64,000 nucleotides of DNA from Thermoanaerobaculales bacterium (GCA_025456145.1 JALOLD010000012.1:1-64000); one strand, 5' to 3'. Positions 6,635 through 15,983 are shown, counted from the stretch's first letter. Program-made: numbers and translations. Notes: generated from the sequence alone by a model not told the origin.

Positions 6635-8563
6635 TCAGTCGATGTAGCCGAGGGCGCGCAGCCGCTCGAGGGTCTCGGCGTGGCCGCCGACGACGAGCGG
6701 CCGCTCCGGGTTCCACCACAGCCACGCGCCGCGGTCGATGCGGTCGGGAGGCGCCAGCTCGCGCGGGTCGATCGCGACGCCCGCCACGACCCCGCGCCAC
6801 TCGACCTGCCCGGCGACCGGGGTCAGGAAGGCCCCGGTCGACGCGGCTGACAGCGCGACCGCGCACAGCGGCGCGGCATCGGCGCAGCGGATCTCGAGAC
6901 CGCGGCCGTCCCGTACGACCTCGATCGGCCCGACGCTCCAGGCCTGGACGACCTCGGGCCTGCCGCCGACCTCGAGGACCACCGTCGCCGGACCGTCGGT
7001 CCCCGTCGCCATGACCTGCAGCCCCGGCACCATCCGGCCGGCGTCGGCGGCGAAGACCGTCGCGAGCTCGAGCTCCAGCTCTTCGGGGATTACCCCCGGA
7101 CGCTCCTCGGCCGGGTCGTCCGCCAGGTCGACGACGAACGCCCCGGGCGGCAACGGTCGGACCTCCTCGAGCCGCGCCCGGCTCGCCGCGCCGAGCCCCG
7201 GTTGCGCCGCCGTCCGGAGCATCACCCGCTGCGACCCGCGACGCCATGCCCAGCGCAGCGGGCCGGCGCTGAAGGTGGCGCTGACGATCGGCCGCGCCGA
7301 CCCGCCGTCGAGGAGCGACCGGCCGGGCAGCGAGCCGTCGTCAGGCAGGCCGGCGAGGTCGACGAGGGTCGCCGCGAGGTCGGCGAGCTGCACCGGCTCG
7401 GCGACCTCACCGGCCGCGACCCCGGGGCCCCGCACCAGCAGCGGCACCTCGACCGCCTCGCGCCACAGGGTGAGCCCGTGCGCCCAGGCGCCGTGCTCGC
7501 CGAGCCCCTCGCCGTGGTCCGAGGTCAGGACCACCGTCGCGTCGTCCCCGAGCTCGGCGAGCAGCGGCGAGAGCACCTCGTCGACGTGTCGCACCTCGCC
7601 GGCGTAGAGCTCCCGGAGCCGCCGTGCCTCCTCGGCGGTCGCCTCGCGCTCGCGGGTCGCCAGCGGACCGAGCGGCGGGGCGACGGCGCCCCCCGAGTGG
7701 TCGCGGTAGGGCTCGTGCGGGTCCATCAGATGGAGATAGAGGAACCCGTCCTCGCCAGCGTGGGCGGCGAGCCAGCGGCGGGCCTCGCCGACCACCCAGC
7801 TCCCGTCGGGCGCGGTGGCGGTCCCGTGCCCGTCCGGAACCGTGTAGCTCGAGAACCCGGCGGCATGCCCGTTGAGCGCGTGCACCGTGTAGTTGGCGAC
7901 CACCGCACCGCCCTCGAAACCGGCCCGGTGCAGCCGCTGGGCCCAGGTGGGGAGGCCCTCGGGGATCCCGACGACCTCGCCCTCGGGCGAGGTCAGCTCG
8001 AGCACCGGCCGACCGGTGAACAGGGTCGCCACCGAGGGCAGGGTCCACGAGCTCGAAGCGGTGACGTCGAGCCAGCGGCGGCCGCCGGCGAAGGCCGCGG
8101 TCACCCGGGGCATCAGCTCCGGCGTCACGTGGTCGGCGCGCAGGGTGTCGACGAGGACCACGACGAGCCGGCGAGGATCGGCGAGCGGCCGGCCGATCCG
8201 CGGGCCGCCGAGGACGACGCCGGGCGGCGCGTCGATCCGCGCCTCGCCGCGGCGCAACCTCGCCTCGATCGCCATCGACTCGCCCGGCCCCACCGTCCAC
8301 TCGAAGAGATCGCGCGAGATCCCGAGCCGGACCGTCGCGGGCGCCGTTCCGGGGTTGAGGAGCTCACCGCGGAGCAGGGCGCCGGTGCCTTCGTAGAAGA
8401 AGCTCCGGCCGCCGGCATCGACGCCGAGCACCCACCGCTCGCCGTGATGGTGCCAGACCCACTCGTCGGGCCACAGCCGCGCCCAGCCCGGGTCGGGCGC
8501 CCCGCAGGCGATGCTCCCGACCGCGGCGAGCAGCCCCACCACGACGCGCGGCAACGCGGTCAT
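6635..8563 (-). CDS. sulfatase/alkaline phosphatase superfamily lipoprotein
   Basis: About 642 residues from the ATG at 8563, chosen because a GGGGGG/GAGA ribosome site precedes it and a lipoprotein-like signal follows directly (VVVGLLAAVGSIAC). The frame is open upstream to 8587. After a beta-rich N-terminal section comes the sulfatase fold: VVLVDTLRAD (metal site), SSWTLPSVATLFTGR, HLMDPHEPY and LTSDHGEGLGEHG. The formylglycine motif CxPxR is replaced by TLPSV, putting Thr (about residue 174) at the nucleophile. It is therefore probably a Thr-dependent phosphatase or phosphotransferase rather than a true sulfatase. It heads the operon with the Mut7-C nuclease and rnc. Confidence 0.8.
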   Translation of the reverse strand: MTALPRVVVGLLAAVGSIACGAPDPGWARLWPDEWVWHHHGERWVLGVDAGGRSFFYEGTGALLRGELLNPGTAPATVRLGISRDLFEWTVGPGESMAIEARLRRGEARIDAPPGVVLGGPRIGRPLADPRRLVVVLVDTLRADHVTPELMPRVTAAFAGGRRWLDVTASSSWTLPSVATLFTGRPVLELTSPEGEVVGIPEGLPTWAQRLHRAGFEGGAVVANYTVHALNGHAAGFSSYTVPDGHGTATAPDGSWVVGEARRWLAAHAGEDGFLYLHLMDPHEPYRDHSGGAVAPPLGPLATREREATAEEARRLRELYAGEVRHVDEVLSPLLAELGDDATVVLTSDHGEGLGEHGAWAHGLTLWREAVEVPLLVRGPGVAAGEVAEPVQLADLAATLVDLAGLPDDGSLPGRSLLDGGSARPIVSATFSAGPLRWAWRRGSQRVMLRTAAQPGLGAASRARLEEVRPLPPGAFVVDLADDPAEERPGVIPEELELELATVFAADAGRMVPGLQVMATGTDGPATVVLEVGGRPEVVQAWSVGPIEVVRDGRGLEIRCADAAPLCAVALSAASTGAFLTPVAGQVEWRGVVAGVAIDPRELAPPDRIDRGAWLWWNPERPLVVGGHAETLERLRALGYID

Positions 8564-8616
8564 TCTCATCCCCCCAACCACATCCATGATACTCGGTCTC
8601 GCCCCCCCGCCGGTGG

Positions 8617-8622
8617 TACAAT
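8617..8622 (+). promoter_or_regulatory. -10 box upstream of aconitase
   Basis: TACAAT in the divergent gap between the sulfatase-like gene and aconitase. The gene start at 8677 has its own GGAGGA ribosome site, so this would be a normal leadered transcript. No convincing -35 is visible. Confidence 0.35.
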
Positions 8623-8676
8623 CGCGGGCGCTTCGAGCCCTCCGGCACTGCGCCCGGAACCCCCTGGAGGAAGCCC

Positions 8677-10941
8677 ATGCCAGCCATCGAGACCACCCCG
8701 GAGCTCGTCCAACGCGTCTACGACACCTCGCGCGAGCGCCTCGCGGTCATCCGCCGTCGCTTCAACCGCCCCCTGACGCTCGCCGAGAAGGTGGTGTTCG
8801 GCCACCTCGCCGACCCCGAGGGGGAGACCCTCGAGCGCGGCAAGGCCTACATCCAGCTCCGGCCCGACCGGGTGGCGATGCAGGACGCGACCGCCCAGAT
8901 GGCCCTCCTCCAGTTCATGCTCTCGGGACGCGACACCACCGCGGTGCCCTCGACGGTGCACTGCGACCACCTCATCCTCGCCCGCTCCGGCGCCGAGGAG
9001 GACGTCAAGGCCGCCATCGAGATGAACCGCGAGGTCTACGACTTCCTCCAGTCGACCTCGGCCCGCTACGGCCTCGGCTTCTGGCGCCCGGGCTCGGGGA
9101 TCATCCACCAGGTGGTGCTCGAGAACTACGCCTTCCCGGGCGGGATGATGATCGGGACCGACTCGCACACCCCGAACGCCGGCGGGCTCGGGATGGTCGC
9201 GGTCGGCGTCGGCGGCGCCGACGCGGTCGACGTGATGGCCGGCTTCAACTGGGAGGTGCTCCAGCCGTGGGTCGTCGGGGTCAGGCTCACCGGCTCGCTC
9301 AAGGGCTGGGCGGCGCCCAAGGACGTGATCCTCAAGCTGCTCGACATCCTGACCGTCAAGGGCGGGACCAACCGCATCATCGAGTACTTCGGCCCGGGGG
9401 CCGAGTCGATCTCGTGCACCGGCAAGGGCACGATCACCAACATGGGCGCCGAGCTCGGGGCGACGACCTCGATCTTCCCCTACGACCGCCGGATGAAGAC
9501 CTATCTCGACGCGACCCGCCGGGCCCGCATCGCGACCCTGGCCGAGGCGAACCGGGACCTCCTGACCGCCGACCCGGAGTGCCTCGCCGATCCGGAGCGG
9601 TACTACGACCTGGTCGTCGAGATCGACCTCGACACGCTGGAGCCGCACATCGTCGGCCCGCACACCCCCGACCTCGCGCGGCCGGTGTCGAAGATGGCCG
9701 CCGACATCGCGCTCAACGGCTACCCCGACACGCTGACCTCGGGTCTCATCGGCTCGTGCACCAACTCGTCCTACGAGGACATCACCCGGGCGGCCGATGT
9801 CGCCCGCCAGGCCCTCGACCACGGCGCGACGATCAAGTGCCCGCTCTGGGTCACCCCGGGCTCGGAGCAGGTCGAGGCGACGATCGAGCGTGACGGCCAG
9901 ATGGGCGTCCTCGCCGAGCTCGGCGCGACCGTGCTCGCCAACGCCTGCGGCCCGTGCATCGGGCAGTGGAAGCGCGACGACATCGCCGACGGCGAGACCA
10001 ACTCGATCCTCTCGTCCTTCAACCGCAACTTCGCCAAGCGCAACGACGGCAACCCCAAGACCCACAGCTTCATCTCGAGCCCCGAGATCGTCATCGCCTA
10101 CGCCCTCGCCGGCCGGCTCAGCTTCAACCCGCTCACCGACCCGGTCGACGGCGCCGACGGTCCCTTCAGGCTCGCCCCACCGAAGCCGGCCCCCGAGATC
10201 CCGCCCGACGGCTTCGTCTTCAAGGCCGAGGGCTACCTCGCACCGCCGGACGACCCGGCCGGCCTCGAGGTCAAGGTCCGCCCCGACTCGCAGCGGCTCC
10301 AGATCCTCACCCCCTTCGAGCCGTGGGACGGCGGGGACCTGGACCGGCTGCCGGTGCTGCTCAAGGCCCGGGGCAAGTGCACCACCGACCACATCTCGCA
10401 GGCCGGCCCGTGGCTGCGCTTCCGCGGCCACCTCGACAACATCTCGGACAACCTCTTCCTCGGCGCGGTCAACGCCTTCGCCGAGGACCCGGGCCACGGC
10501 GTCGATGTCGCGACCGGCGAGATCGTCCCCCTGCCCGAGCTCGCCCGTTCGTACAAGAGGCGGGGCGTCTCATGGGTCGCGGTGGGCGACGAGAACTGGG
10601 GCGAGGGCTCGTCGCGAGAGCACGCCGCCATGGAGCCCCGCCACCTCGGCGGCCGGGCGATCATCGTCCGCTCCTTCGCCCGGATCCACGAGACCAACCT
10701 CAAGAAGCAGGGCGTCCTGCCCCTGACCTTCGCCGACCCGGCGGACTACGACAGGGTCCGGGCCGACGACCGGATCTCGATCACCGGGCTCGCCGAGCTC
10801 GCCCCCGGGCGCCCGGTGACCGCGATCATCCACCACAGCGACGGCAGCGACGAGACGATCACCCTCAAGCACAGCCTCAACGCCGAGCAGGTCGAGTGGT
10901 TCAAGGCCGGATCGGCGCTCAACGTCCTGCGCACCAGATAG
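8677..10941 (+). CDS. acnA: aconitate hydratase (mitochondrial-type AcnA)
   Basis: Isomerises citrate to isocitrate through cis-aconitate in the TCA cycle. 754 residues, matching the mitochondrial-type family rather than the roughly 890-residue IRP-like AcnA. The 4Fe-4S cysteines are Cys361 (SCTNSSYED), Cys424 and Cys427 (ACGPCIGQW). [13 protein letters not shown] and the C-terminal swivel domain ([21 protein letters not shown]) are intact. A GGAGGA ribosome site lies 6 nt before the ATG. It is a single-gene unit ended by a strong hairpin. Confidence 0.96.
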   Translation: MPAIETTPELVQRVYDTSRERLAVIRRRFNRPLTLAEKVVFGHLADPEGETLERGKAYIQLRPDRVAMQDATAQMALLQFMLSGRDTTAVPSTVHCDHLILARSGAEEDVKAAIEMNREVYDFLQSTSARYGLGFWRPGSGIIHQVVLENYAFPGGMMIGTDSHTPNAGGLGMVAVGVGGADAVDVMAGFNWEVLQPWVVGVRLTGSLKGWAAPKDVILKLLDILTVKGGTNRIIEYFGPGAESISCTGKGTITNMGAELGATTSIFPYDRRMKTYLDATRRARIATLAEANRDLLTADPECLADPERYYDLVVEIDLDTLEPHIVGPHTPDLARPVSKMAADIALNGYPDTLTSGLIGSCTNSSYEDITRAADVARQALDHGATIKCPLWVTPGSEQVEATIERDGQMGVLAELGATVLANACGPCIGQWKRDDIADGETNSILSSFNRNFAKRNDGNPKTHSFISSPEIVIAYALAGRLSFNPLTDPVDGADGPFRLAPPKPAPEIPPDGFVFKAEGYLAPPDDPAGLEVKVRPDSQRLQILTPFEPWDGGDLDRLPVLLKARGKCTTDHISQAGPWLRFRGHLDNISDNLFLGAVNAFAEDPGHGVDVATGEIVPLPELARSYKRRGVSWVAVGDENWGEGSSREHAAMEPRHLGGRAIIVRSFARIHETNLKKQGVLPLTFADPADYDRVRADDRISITGLAELAPGRPVTAIIHHSDGSDETITLKHSLNAEQVEWFKAGSALNVLRTR

Positions 10942-10965
10942 ACCGCCGGTCTGCCACGACGTCCG

Positions 10966-10990
10966 CGCCCCGGGGACCCGCCCCGGGGCG
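10966..10990 (+). terminator. Rho-independent-like terminator of aconitase
   Basis: CGCCCCGGGG (10966-10975) and CCCCGGGGCG (10981-10990) form a 10-bp GC stem with a 5-nt loop, followed by TTGTCGTTTC. Confidence 0.75.
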
Positions 10991-11025
10991 TTGTCGTTTC
11001 GAGGTCGAGTCTTCAGTATTTTGTT

Positions 11026-11103
11026 CCATCGCAAGCGGGTTCTCACACAGCCCGGTGACCCTGCGATGGCAACTAAAAACTAAAAACTGATAACTGAAAA
11101 CTG
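11026..11103. repeat. TGCGATGG hairpin with AACTAAAA/AACTGA simple repeat
   Basis: CCATCGCA (11026-11033) pairs with TGCGATGG (11062-11069). Immediately after it lies an AT-rich run of AACTAAAA/AACTGAT/AACTGAAA units (about 11071-11103), sharply different from the surrounding GC-rich DNA. The same TGCGATGG tag borders other simple-repeat stretches in the window. Confidence 0.6.
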
Positions 11104-11147
11104 CCGTGAGAAATTGACGCCCGATCCCGATTCTGCGACGATCAGAC

Positions 11148-11825
11148 ATGGCCGCCGAGCAGGGTCGCGTCGACCTCCCGATGCCCGATCTCGACTTCCT
11201 CGAGATCTTCATGCCCTACGAGCTCCGGCTCGCCCAGCGTCGGGCGATGATGGGCAAGAGCGACCCGAGATACGCGCTGTCGAGCACCTTCGTCGGTCTG
11301 TACCTGGTCCGTCTCCAGTCGGTCGCCGGAGACTGGTTCCCGTCCTCGATCGAGGGCGGCAACCAGATCGGGATCCACGTCGGTCAGCTGCTCCGCGAGG
11401 CGATGCGCGACTCGGACATCCCGTTCAAGCTGTCCGATCGGGAGCACCTCGTGGTGCTGCGCGACATCGACCCGCAGCACGCCTACGTCGTCGCCCAGCG
11501 GTTCCTGACCATGGCCGGTCGCTCGGACCTGCTCCGAGCCGCAGGTCTCAGGACCAACGTCGGCTATGTCATCTACCCGCTCTCGACCCAGCCGAACTTC
11601 CCGGTCGACCAGTGGCAGACCCTGATCGACCTCGCGCGGGCGATGAGCGACCGGGGGGACCGCACCGGGCCGGCCTCGGGCTTCGGCCTGCTGCGCGGTC
11701 CGCACATGGACACCGCCAACATCCCCGAGACCGATCTCGTGCCGCTCGCCTTCCAGGACTCGGAGTCGCTGGTCAGGGCCGGTCTGCTCCAGATCCAGCG
11801 GATCCACCTCCTGCCCGGGATCTGA
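11148..11825 (+). CDS. degenerate GGDEF-like domain protein
   Basis: 225 residues with no signal peptide or membrane segment. The pattern of helices and strands around FKLSDREHLVVLRDIDPQHAYVVAQRF resembles the part of a GGDEF domain following the active site (normally GGDEFavlL...A..vAeRi). The GG(D/E)EF motif itself reads KLSDREH, so no diguanylate cyclase activity is expected. The C-terminus (YVIYPLSTQPNFPVDQWQTLIDLA then ARAM) also fits that fold. It could be a c-di-GMP or protein-binding relic, or an unrelated family. It is followed 48 nt later by a cytochrome c gene. Confidence 0.5.
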   Translation: MAAEQGRVDLPMPDLDFLEIFMPYELRLAQRRAMMGKSDPRYALSSTFVGLYLVRLQSVAGDWFPSSIEGGNQIGIHVGQLLREAMRDSDIPFKLSDREHLVVLRDIDPQHAYVVAQRFLTMAGRSDLLRAAGLRTNVGYVIYPLSTQPNFPVDQWQTLIDLARAMSDRGDRTGPASGFGLLRGPHMDTANIPETDLVPLAFQDSESLVRAGLLQIQRIHLLPGI

Positions 11826-11873
11826 GGCGGCTCGGAACGAGCTCTCGGCCCATCGCCGGAACCGAGGTGCGAC

Positions 11874-12293
11874 GTGCCACAGCGAAGATCCACAATCGCC
11901 CTCGTGCTCGCCACTGGGATCCTGCTCGCCTACGTGGCAGGTTGCGGGGCGGACCGGCCGACGCCGCCGCCCGGGCTCGACAAGGTCCAGCTCGCGGGGT
12001 GGAGGGCCTATGTCGATCTCAACTGCGCGGCCTGCCACGGCGAGGACCGCCGGGGTCAACGGTCCGGGCCCGCCCTCACCGGCCTCGCCGAGCACTGGTC
12101 GGCCGAGCAGCTCGTCAGCTACCTGACCGACCCGGACGCGATGATCAGGACCAGCCCGCGCCTCGCCCGGGTCGCCGGCCAGTACTCGATCCGCATGCCG
12201 GCCTCCTCGGGGAAGAGCCCGGGGTACGGCGACCCGGAACGAGTCGAGAAGCTCGGCGCCCTCGCCGAGTACCTGCTGGTCGACCCTCGGTGA
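11874..12293 (+). CDS. monohaem cytochrome c lipoprotein
   Basis: 139 residues. A lipoprotein-type signal (LVLATGILLAYVAGC) puts the lipidated Cys at about residue 24. One haem-binding CAACH motif lies at about residues 52-56, with a likely distal Met ligand in SIRMPAS. It is an exported class I cytochrome c for electron transfer in the cell envelope; no oxidase or dehydrogenase partner is adjacent. The upstream GGDEF-like gene may be co-transcribed. Confidence 0.85.
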   Translation: MPQRRSTIALVLATGILLAYVAGCGADRPTPPPGLDKVQLAGWRAYVDLNCAACHGEDRRGQRSGPALTGLAEHWSAEQLVSYLTDPDAMIRTSPRLARVAGQYSIRMPASSGKSPGYGDPERVEKLGALAEYLLVDPR

Positions 12294-12345
12294 CCCCGGC
12301 CACCGGGCCGGGATCGTCCGACGCACGCCGGGATCTCCGCCCCGG

Positions 12346-12351
12346 TACAAT
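12346..12351 (+). promoter_or_regulatory. -10 box of a likely leaderless promoter
   Basis: TACAAT ends exactly 6 nt before the GTG start of the class V aminotransferase, with no ribosome site between. Confidence 0.5.
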
Positions 12352-12357
12352 CCTGGG

Positions 12358-13500
12358 GTGTCCTTCGATATTGGTCGCTGGCTGCCCGAGTTCCCGATCC
12401 GGGAGACCTGTCTCTACCTCGACCACGCCGCGGTCTGCCCACTGCCCTTCCCGGTGGCCGAGGCGATGCGGCGGCGGGTGACCGAGCAGCAGCAGACCGG
12501 ATACGCCAAGGACGAGGAGTGGCGGAACGCCGAGCTCGCCTGCCGCCACCTCGGCGCCGAGCTCATCGGCTGCCCGCCCGAGGACCTGTCGATCATCCGC
12601 TCGACCTCCGAGGGTCTGTCGCTGATCGCCGAGGGCATCGACTGGGAGAAGGGCGACGAGGTGCTGGTCGGCGACGAGGAGTTCGCCGCCAACGTCGCAC
12701 CCTGGCTCAACCTGCGGGCCCGCGGCGTACGGGTGGTCCGCTACCCGCAGCCCGACGGCCGGATCGACCCGGAGGACATCGCCGGCCGGCTGAGCGACCG
12801 CACCCGCCTGGTCAGCGTCTCGTGGGTCGCCTTCCACAGCGGCTGGATCGCCCCCCTCCCGGAGATCGCCGAGCTCTGCCGGGAGTGCGACGTGCTCCTC
12901 GTCGTCGACGCCATCCAGGGCCTCGGGGTGCTGCCGATGGACCTCCGGTCTGTCGGCGCCGACGCGCTCGTCGCCGACGGCCACAAGTGGCTGCTCGGCC
13001 CGGAGGGCGCCGGGCTGATGGCGACCTCGGCCGAGCTGCGGCGGCGGCTGCGGCCGGCGATCACCGGCTGGCGCAACATCCGGCGCGAGCCCGGCAGCTT
13101 CTTCCTCCACGACCTCGAGCCGCTCGAGACCGGCCGCCGCTTCGAGCCGGGCGCGGTCAACGCGGTCGGGATCGCCGGTCTCGCCGCCGCCCTCGACCTC
13201 TTGAGCAGTATCGGCCTCGACAACATCCACGCCCGGGTCGAGACCCTCGCGCGGCTGCTCACCCGGATCCTCCTGGCGCACGGCTGGGACGTCTTCTCGC
13301 CGGGCTCGGGCCAGCCGATCGCCGGCATCGTCGCCGCCCGCCATCCCAAGGTCGCCCCCAAGGAGGCCGCCGACCGCCTCGCCGACCGCAAGGTCGTGTG
13401 CTCGGTCCGCCAGGGCTCGGTCCGCTTCTCGCCCCACTTCTACACCACCAAGGGCGAACTCGAGGCGCTGGACAGGATTCTGGAGAAGGTCGGTTTGTGA
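12358..13500 (+). CDS. class V aminotransferase (cysteine desulfurase/selenocysteine lyase-like)
   Basis: 380 residues, PLP-dependent fold type I. The PLP Lys lies in DGHKWLLGPEGAGL, and VVDAIQGLGVLPMDL supplies the PLP-contacting Asp and Gln. The protein resembles SufS/CsdA-like and isopenicillin epimerase-like enzymes. It lacks the C-terminal active-site Cys loop of true desulfurases, because the last 60 residues contain only VCSVRQGSVRFSPHFY. The substrate is uncertain. GTG was chosen because it lies 6 nt after a TACAAT box. Confidence 0.85.
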   Translation: MSFDIGRWLPEFPIRETCLYLDHAAVCPLPFPVAEAMRRRVTEQQQTGYAKDEEWRNAELACRHLGAELIGCPPEDLSIIRSTSEGLSLIAEGIDWEKGDEVLVGDEEFAANVAPWLNLRARGVRVVRYPQPDGRIDPEDIAGRLSDRTRLVSVSWVAFHSGWIAPLPEIAELCRECDVLLVVDAIQGLGVLPMDLRSVGADALVADGHKWLLGPEGAGLMATSAELRRRLRPAITGWRNIRREPGSFFLHDLEPLETGRRFEPGAVNAVGIAGLAAALDLLSSIGLDNIHARVETLARLLTRILLAHGWDVFSPGSGQPIAGIVAARHPKVAPKEAADRLADRKVVCSVRQGSVRFSPHFYTTKGELEALDRILEKVGL

Positions 13501-13525
13501 GCGGACCGCTCGACCGACCTCTCTC

Positions 13526-13640
13526 CAAGTTCAATTCTGAACTCTGATTTCTCCGTGTCGACGAGCCCTGAAGCGCTTCACCACGGAGGCGCGATCGGGG
13601 TTTCGATGAACGTAGAGAAACCAGAGCTCAGAATCGAGAA
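13526..13640. repeat. inverted-repeat element with about 25-bp arms
   Basis: TTCAATTCTGAACTCTGATT near 13531 faces, in reverse complement, AGAAACCAGAGCTCAGAATC near 13615. Roughly 22 of 25 bases match, with a loop of about 65 nt. It fills the whole gap between two convergent genes and is AT-richer than its surroundings. Confidence 0.6.
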
Positions 13641-13650
13641 TCGATGCGGT

Positions 13651-14853
13651 TCAGGCGAGCATCACCAGGGCTTGGGCGATGAGGTGGATCCGCCGTTCCA
13701 GGGACCGCAGGCTCACGTACTCGTCGCGGGTGTGCATGCCGCAGCCCACCGGACCGAGCCCGTCGATCACCGGGACCGCCGACGGATCGGGCAGGAAGTT
13801 CGGGAAGGAGACCCCTCCGCGGTCGGTCTCGAGCTCGAGGGTCCAGCCGTCGGCGGCGGCGGCCTCGACGAGCGTCGCCGCGAGCCCGGCGCCGGCCGAG
13901 GACGGCGGCACCGGGAGGATCTCGTCGACGACCTCGAAGTGGAGCTCGACCTGCCACCTGGCCGCGGCCGCGGCGACATGATCGCGCATCGCATCGAGCA
14001 CGCGGTCGCGGTCGGACAGGGTCAGGTAGCGCGCCTCCCCCTCGACGATGCACCGGTCCGCGACGACGTTGAGCCGCTGCGACGTACCGACGAAGCGGTG
14101 CTCCTCGCCGAGGTCCTGGACGAACTCGCTGTCGCCCCCGACGATGCGTCCGGCATTGACGATCGGTCCGGCGCCGGTCTCGGAGAGCCCCTGGACCTCG
14201 GCCGCCCAGCCGGCGGCCGCGGCGAGCGCCGAGCGCCCCTCGGCGAAGGCGAGGCCCGAGTGAGCGGCGCGGCCCCGTGCCTCGAGCCGCCACACCGACA
14301 GGCCGCGCCGGCCCACCACGAGGCTCTCGCCATCGCCCCGGGGCAGCCCGGGCTCGAGCACCAGCACCGCTCGCGCCCCGTCGCCGAACCGCCGCATGGC
14401 GGCCTCCGAGATCGGACCGCCGACCTCCTCGTCGGGTACCGCCAGCACCACCAGATCCGGCGGCGGGTCTGCGCCGCGCTCCGCGAGGGTCTGGAGAGCG
14501 CCGACGAGAGCCGCGAAACCGCCCTTCATGTCGAGCGCGCCGGTTCCGTGAAGGCGATCGCCGAGCCGGGTCGGGGTGATCGCCGGCAGGACCGTGTCGA
14601 GGTGGCCGACCGCCAGGAGCCGGCCGCCGCCGGTGGTCGGTCGACGGGCCACCAGCAGCGGCTGCGGCTCGCCGGCGGCGGTGGCCTCGTCCTCGATCTC
14701 GAAAGCGAAGCCGAAGGGCTCGAGCTCGCGACCCAGCCGCTCGGCGCAGCGGCGCAGGCCCGTCGCGTCACCGCTCGGCGACGAGATCGCGCACAGGGCC
14801 TCGAGCAGCGCGGTCGAGCGCTCCAGGGCCGTCGTCGGTGCGATCGCGTCCAT
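13651..14853 (-). CDS. M20 family metallopeptidase
   Basis: 400 residues of the ArgE/DapE/carboxypeptidase G2 family. The zinc ligands are seen in VGHLDTV, GALDMKGGFAAL (bridging Asp), PDEEVGG (catalytic and bridging Glu) and the C-terminal GCGMHTRDEYV His. The lid/dimerisation domain lies between. There is no signal peptide, so it is cytoplasmic. Its ATG follows the cyanophycinase stop by 2 nt, so the two are translated together. Cleavage of a dipeptide such as beta-Asp-Arg released by cyanophycinase is plausible but inferred. The frame is open far upstream only as a shadow of that gene. Confidence 0.88.
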   Translation of the reverse strand: MDAIAPTTALERSTALLEALCAISSPSGDATGLRRCAERLGRELEPFGFAFEIEDEATAAGEPQPLLVARRPTTGGGRLLAVGHLDTVLPAITPTRLGDRLHGTGALDMKGGFAALVGALQTLAERGADPPPDLVVLAVPDEEVGGPISEAAMRRFGDGARAVLVLEPGLPRGDGESLVVGRRGLSVWRLEARGRAAHSGLAFAEGRSALAAAAGWAAEVQGLSETGAGPIVNAGRIVGGDSEFVQDLGEEHRFVGTSQRLNVVADRCIVEGEARYLTLSDRDRVLDAMRDHVAAAAARWQVELHFEVVDEILPVPPSSAGAGLAATLVEAAAADGWTLELETDRGGVSFPNFLPDPSAVPVIDGLGPVGCGMHTRDEYVSLRSLERRIHLIAQALVMLA

Positions 14854-14855
14854 GC

Positions 14856-15761
14856 TCACCGCCGGCCGCCGTCCCGGACCCGGACCACCGGCTCGCGCCG
14901 GCCGAGGTCGAAGGCCTCGCCGGGGAGGAGGATGTGGGTTCGCAGGGAGTGGGCTCCGATGTCGCTCCGCCCGCCGGGCCCCTCGCGGCGGTGGATCTCG
15001 GCGCCCTGCGCGTCGTACACCACCACCCAGCCGTCGCCGAGGACCTCGAAGGTGCCGTCGGGCCGCACCCAGACCGCGGTCGCCTCGTCGACTCCGACCC
15101 CGAGCAGCTCGGGGTGCTCGAGGACCACGGTCATCAGGCGGTTGTGGCGGCTGCGGGCCACGAAGTGCTGGTCGACGACGACGCCGGGGAAGAGACCGAG
15201 CCCCTCCCGGACCTCGACGTTGTCGGCGGCGATGACCGTGAAGTCGCCGTCGCCGGTGATCATCAGCGGGCTCTGGCAGGCGGTGCCGGCCGAAGTGCCG
15301 CCGACCGCGGCGCCGCGTGAGAAGGCCTCGCGGACGGCGCTGCCCACCGGGGTGCCGATCAGGGCCTCGGTGATCCGTCGCTGGTCGCCGCCGGAGAAGA
15401 AGATCCCGCCGGCGGCGAGCACCCGGGCCGCGAGGACCGGGTCCTGGGCGTCCTGCGCGGTCCTGACGTCGGCGACGAAGACGTTGCTGCAGCCGTAGTC
15501 GTCGGTGAACAGGTCGACGTAGTACTGACCGGTGTCGGGCTCCTCCGACGCGGTCGGAAAGACCGCGATCGCGGCATCCGGCCCGCCGGCGAGCTCGACG
15601 AACTTCTCCATGACCTCCCGCGGCTTGGCTCCTCCGCCGTTGAGCACCAGGTGGCCGCGGACCTCGTCGGCATCGGTGGGAGCGCCGGCGACGCTTAGTG
15701 CCAACCAGACCACCACGAGCCGGCCAACGAGCGGGCGACGATGTTCGAGATCGATCCCCAA
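14856..15761 (-). CDS. cphB: secreted cyanophycinase-like S51 peptidase
   Basis: 301 residues. An N-terminal signal (LVVVWLALSVAGAPTDA) exports it. The peptidase S51 fold is shown by LNGGGAKPREVMEKF, FPTASEEPDT, GGIFFSGGDQRRI and the nucleophile elbow GGTSAGTA, followed by DQHFVARSRHNRL. Cyanophycinases cut multi-L-arginyl-poly-L-aspartate into beta-Asp-Arg dipeptides; extracellular forms scavenge the polymer. TTG is taken as start because GGGAGTG precedes it at the right distance. It forms a two-gene operon with the M20 peptidase. Confidence 0.85.
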   Translation of the reverse strand: MGIDLEHRRPLVGRLVVVWLALSVAGAPTDADEVRGHLVLNGGGAKPREVMEKFVELAGGPDAAIAVFPTASEEPDTGQYYVDLFTDDYGCSNVFVADVRTAQDAQDPVLAARVLAAGGIFFSGGDQRRITEALIGTPVGSAVREAFSRGAAVGGTSAGTACQSPLMITGDGDFTVIAADNVEVREGLGLFPGVVVDQHFVARSRHNRLMTVVLEHPELLGVGVDEATAVWVRPDGTFEVLGDGWVVVYDAQGAEIHRREGPGGRSDIGAHSLRTHILLPGEAFDLGRREPVVRVRDGGRR

Positions 15762-15799
15762 CGGACACTCCCTTCAACGCGTCGAAAGGTCGTGGTCGA

Positions 15800-15957
15800 G
15801 AGGTGGGAGGTCGGGAAGCGAGGAGGTGAGAAGGTCAGAAGGTCAGTATGTGAGAACGTCAGAGGGATGGAACGCGCCTGATTCGCTCACCTTCTCACCT
15901 TCTCACCTTCTCACCTTCTCACTCTCTCACCTTCTCACCCCCTCACCCTCTCACCCT
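15800..15957. repeat. AAGGTGAG/CTCACCTT inverted simple-repeat element
   Basis: The left part (15800-15866) is GGTGAGAA/GGTCAGAA-type repeats. The right part (15889-15957) is a run of CTCACCTTCT units, the imperfect reverse complement. The loop is only about 20 nt, so a long imperfect hairpin can form. It lies between the cyanophycinase start and the TonB receptor terminator and contains no gene. Confidence 0.7.
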
Positions 15958-15983
15958 TCACGTCACGAGCCGCGAGTCACGAA

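Noticed and set aside
8566-10497. 643-codon antisense frame across aconitase
   Set aside because: Shadow of a clearly conserved gene with the same composition effect.
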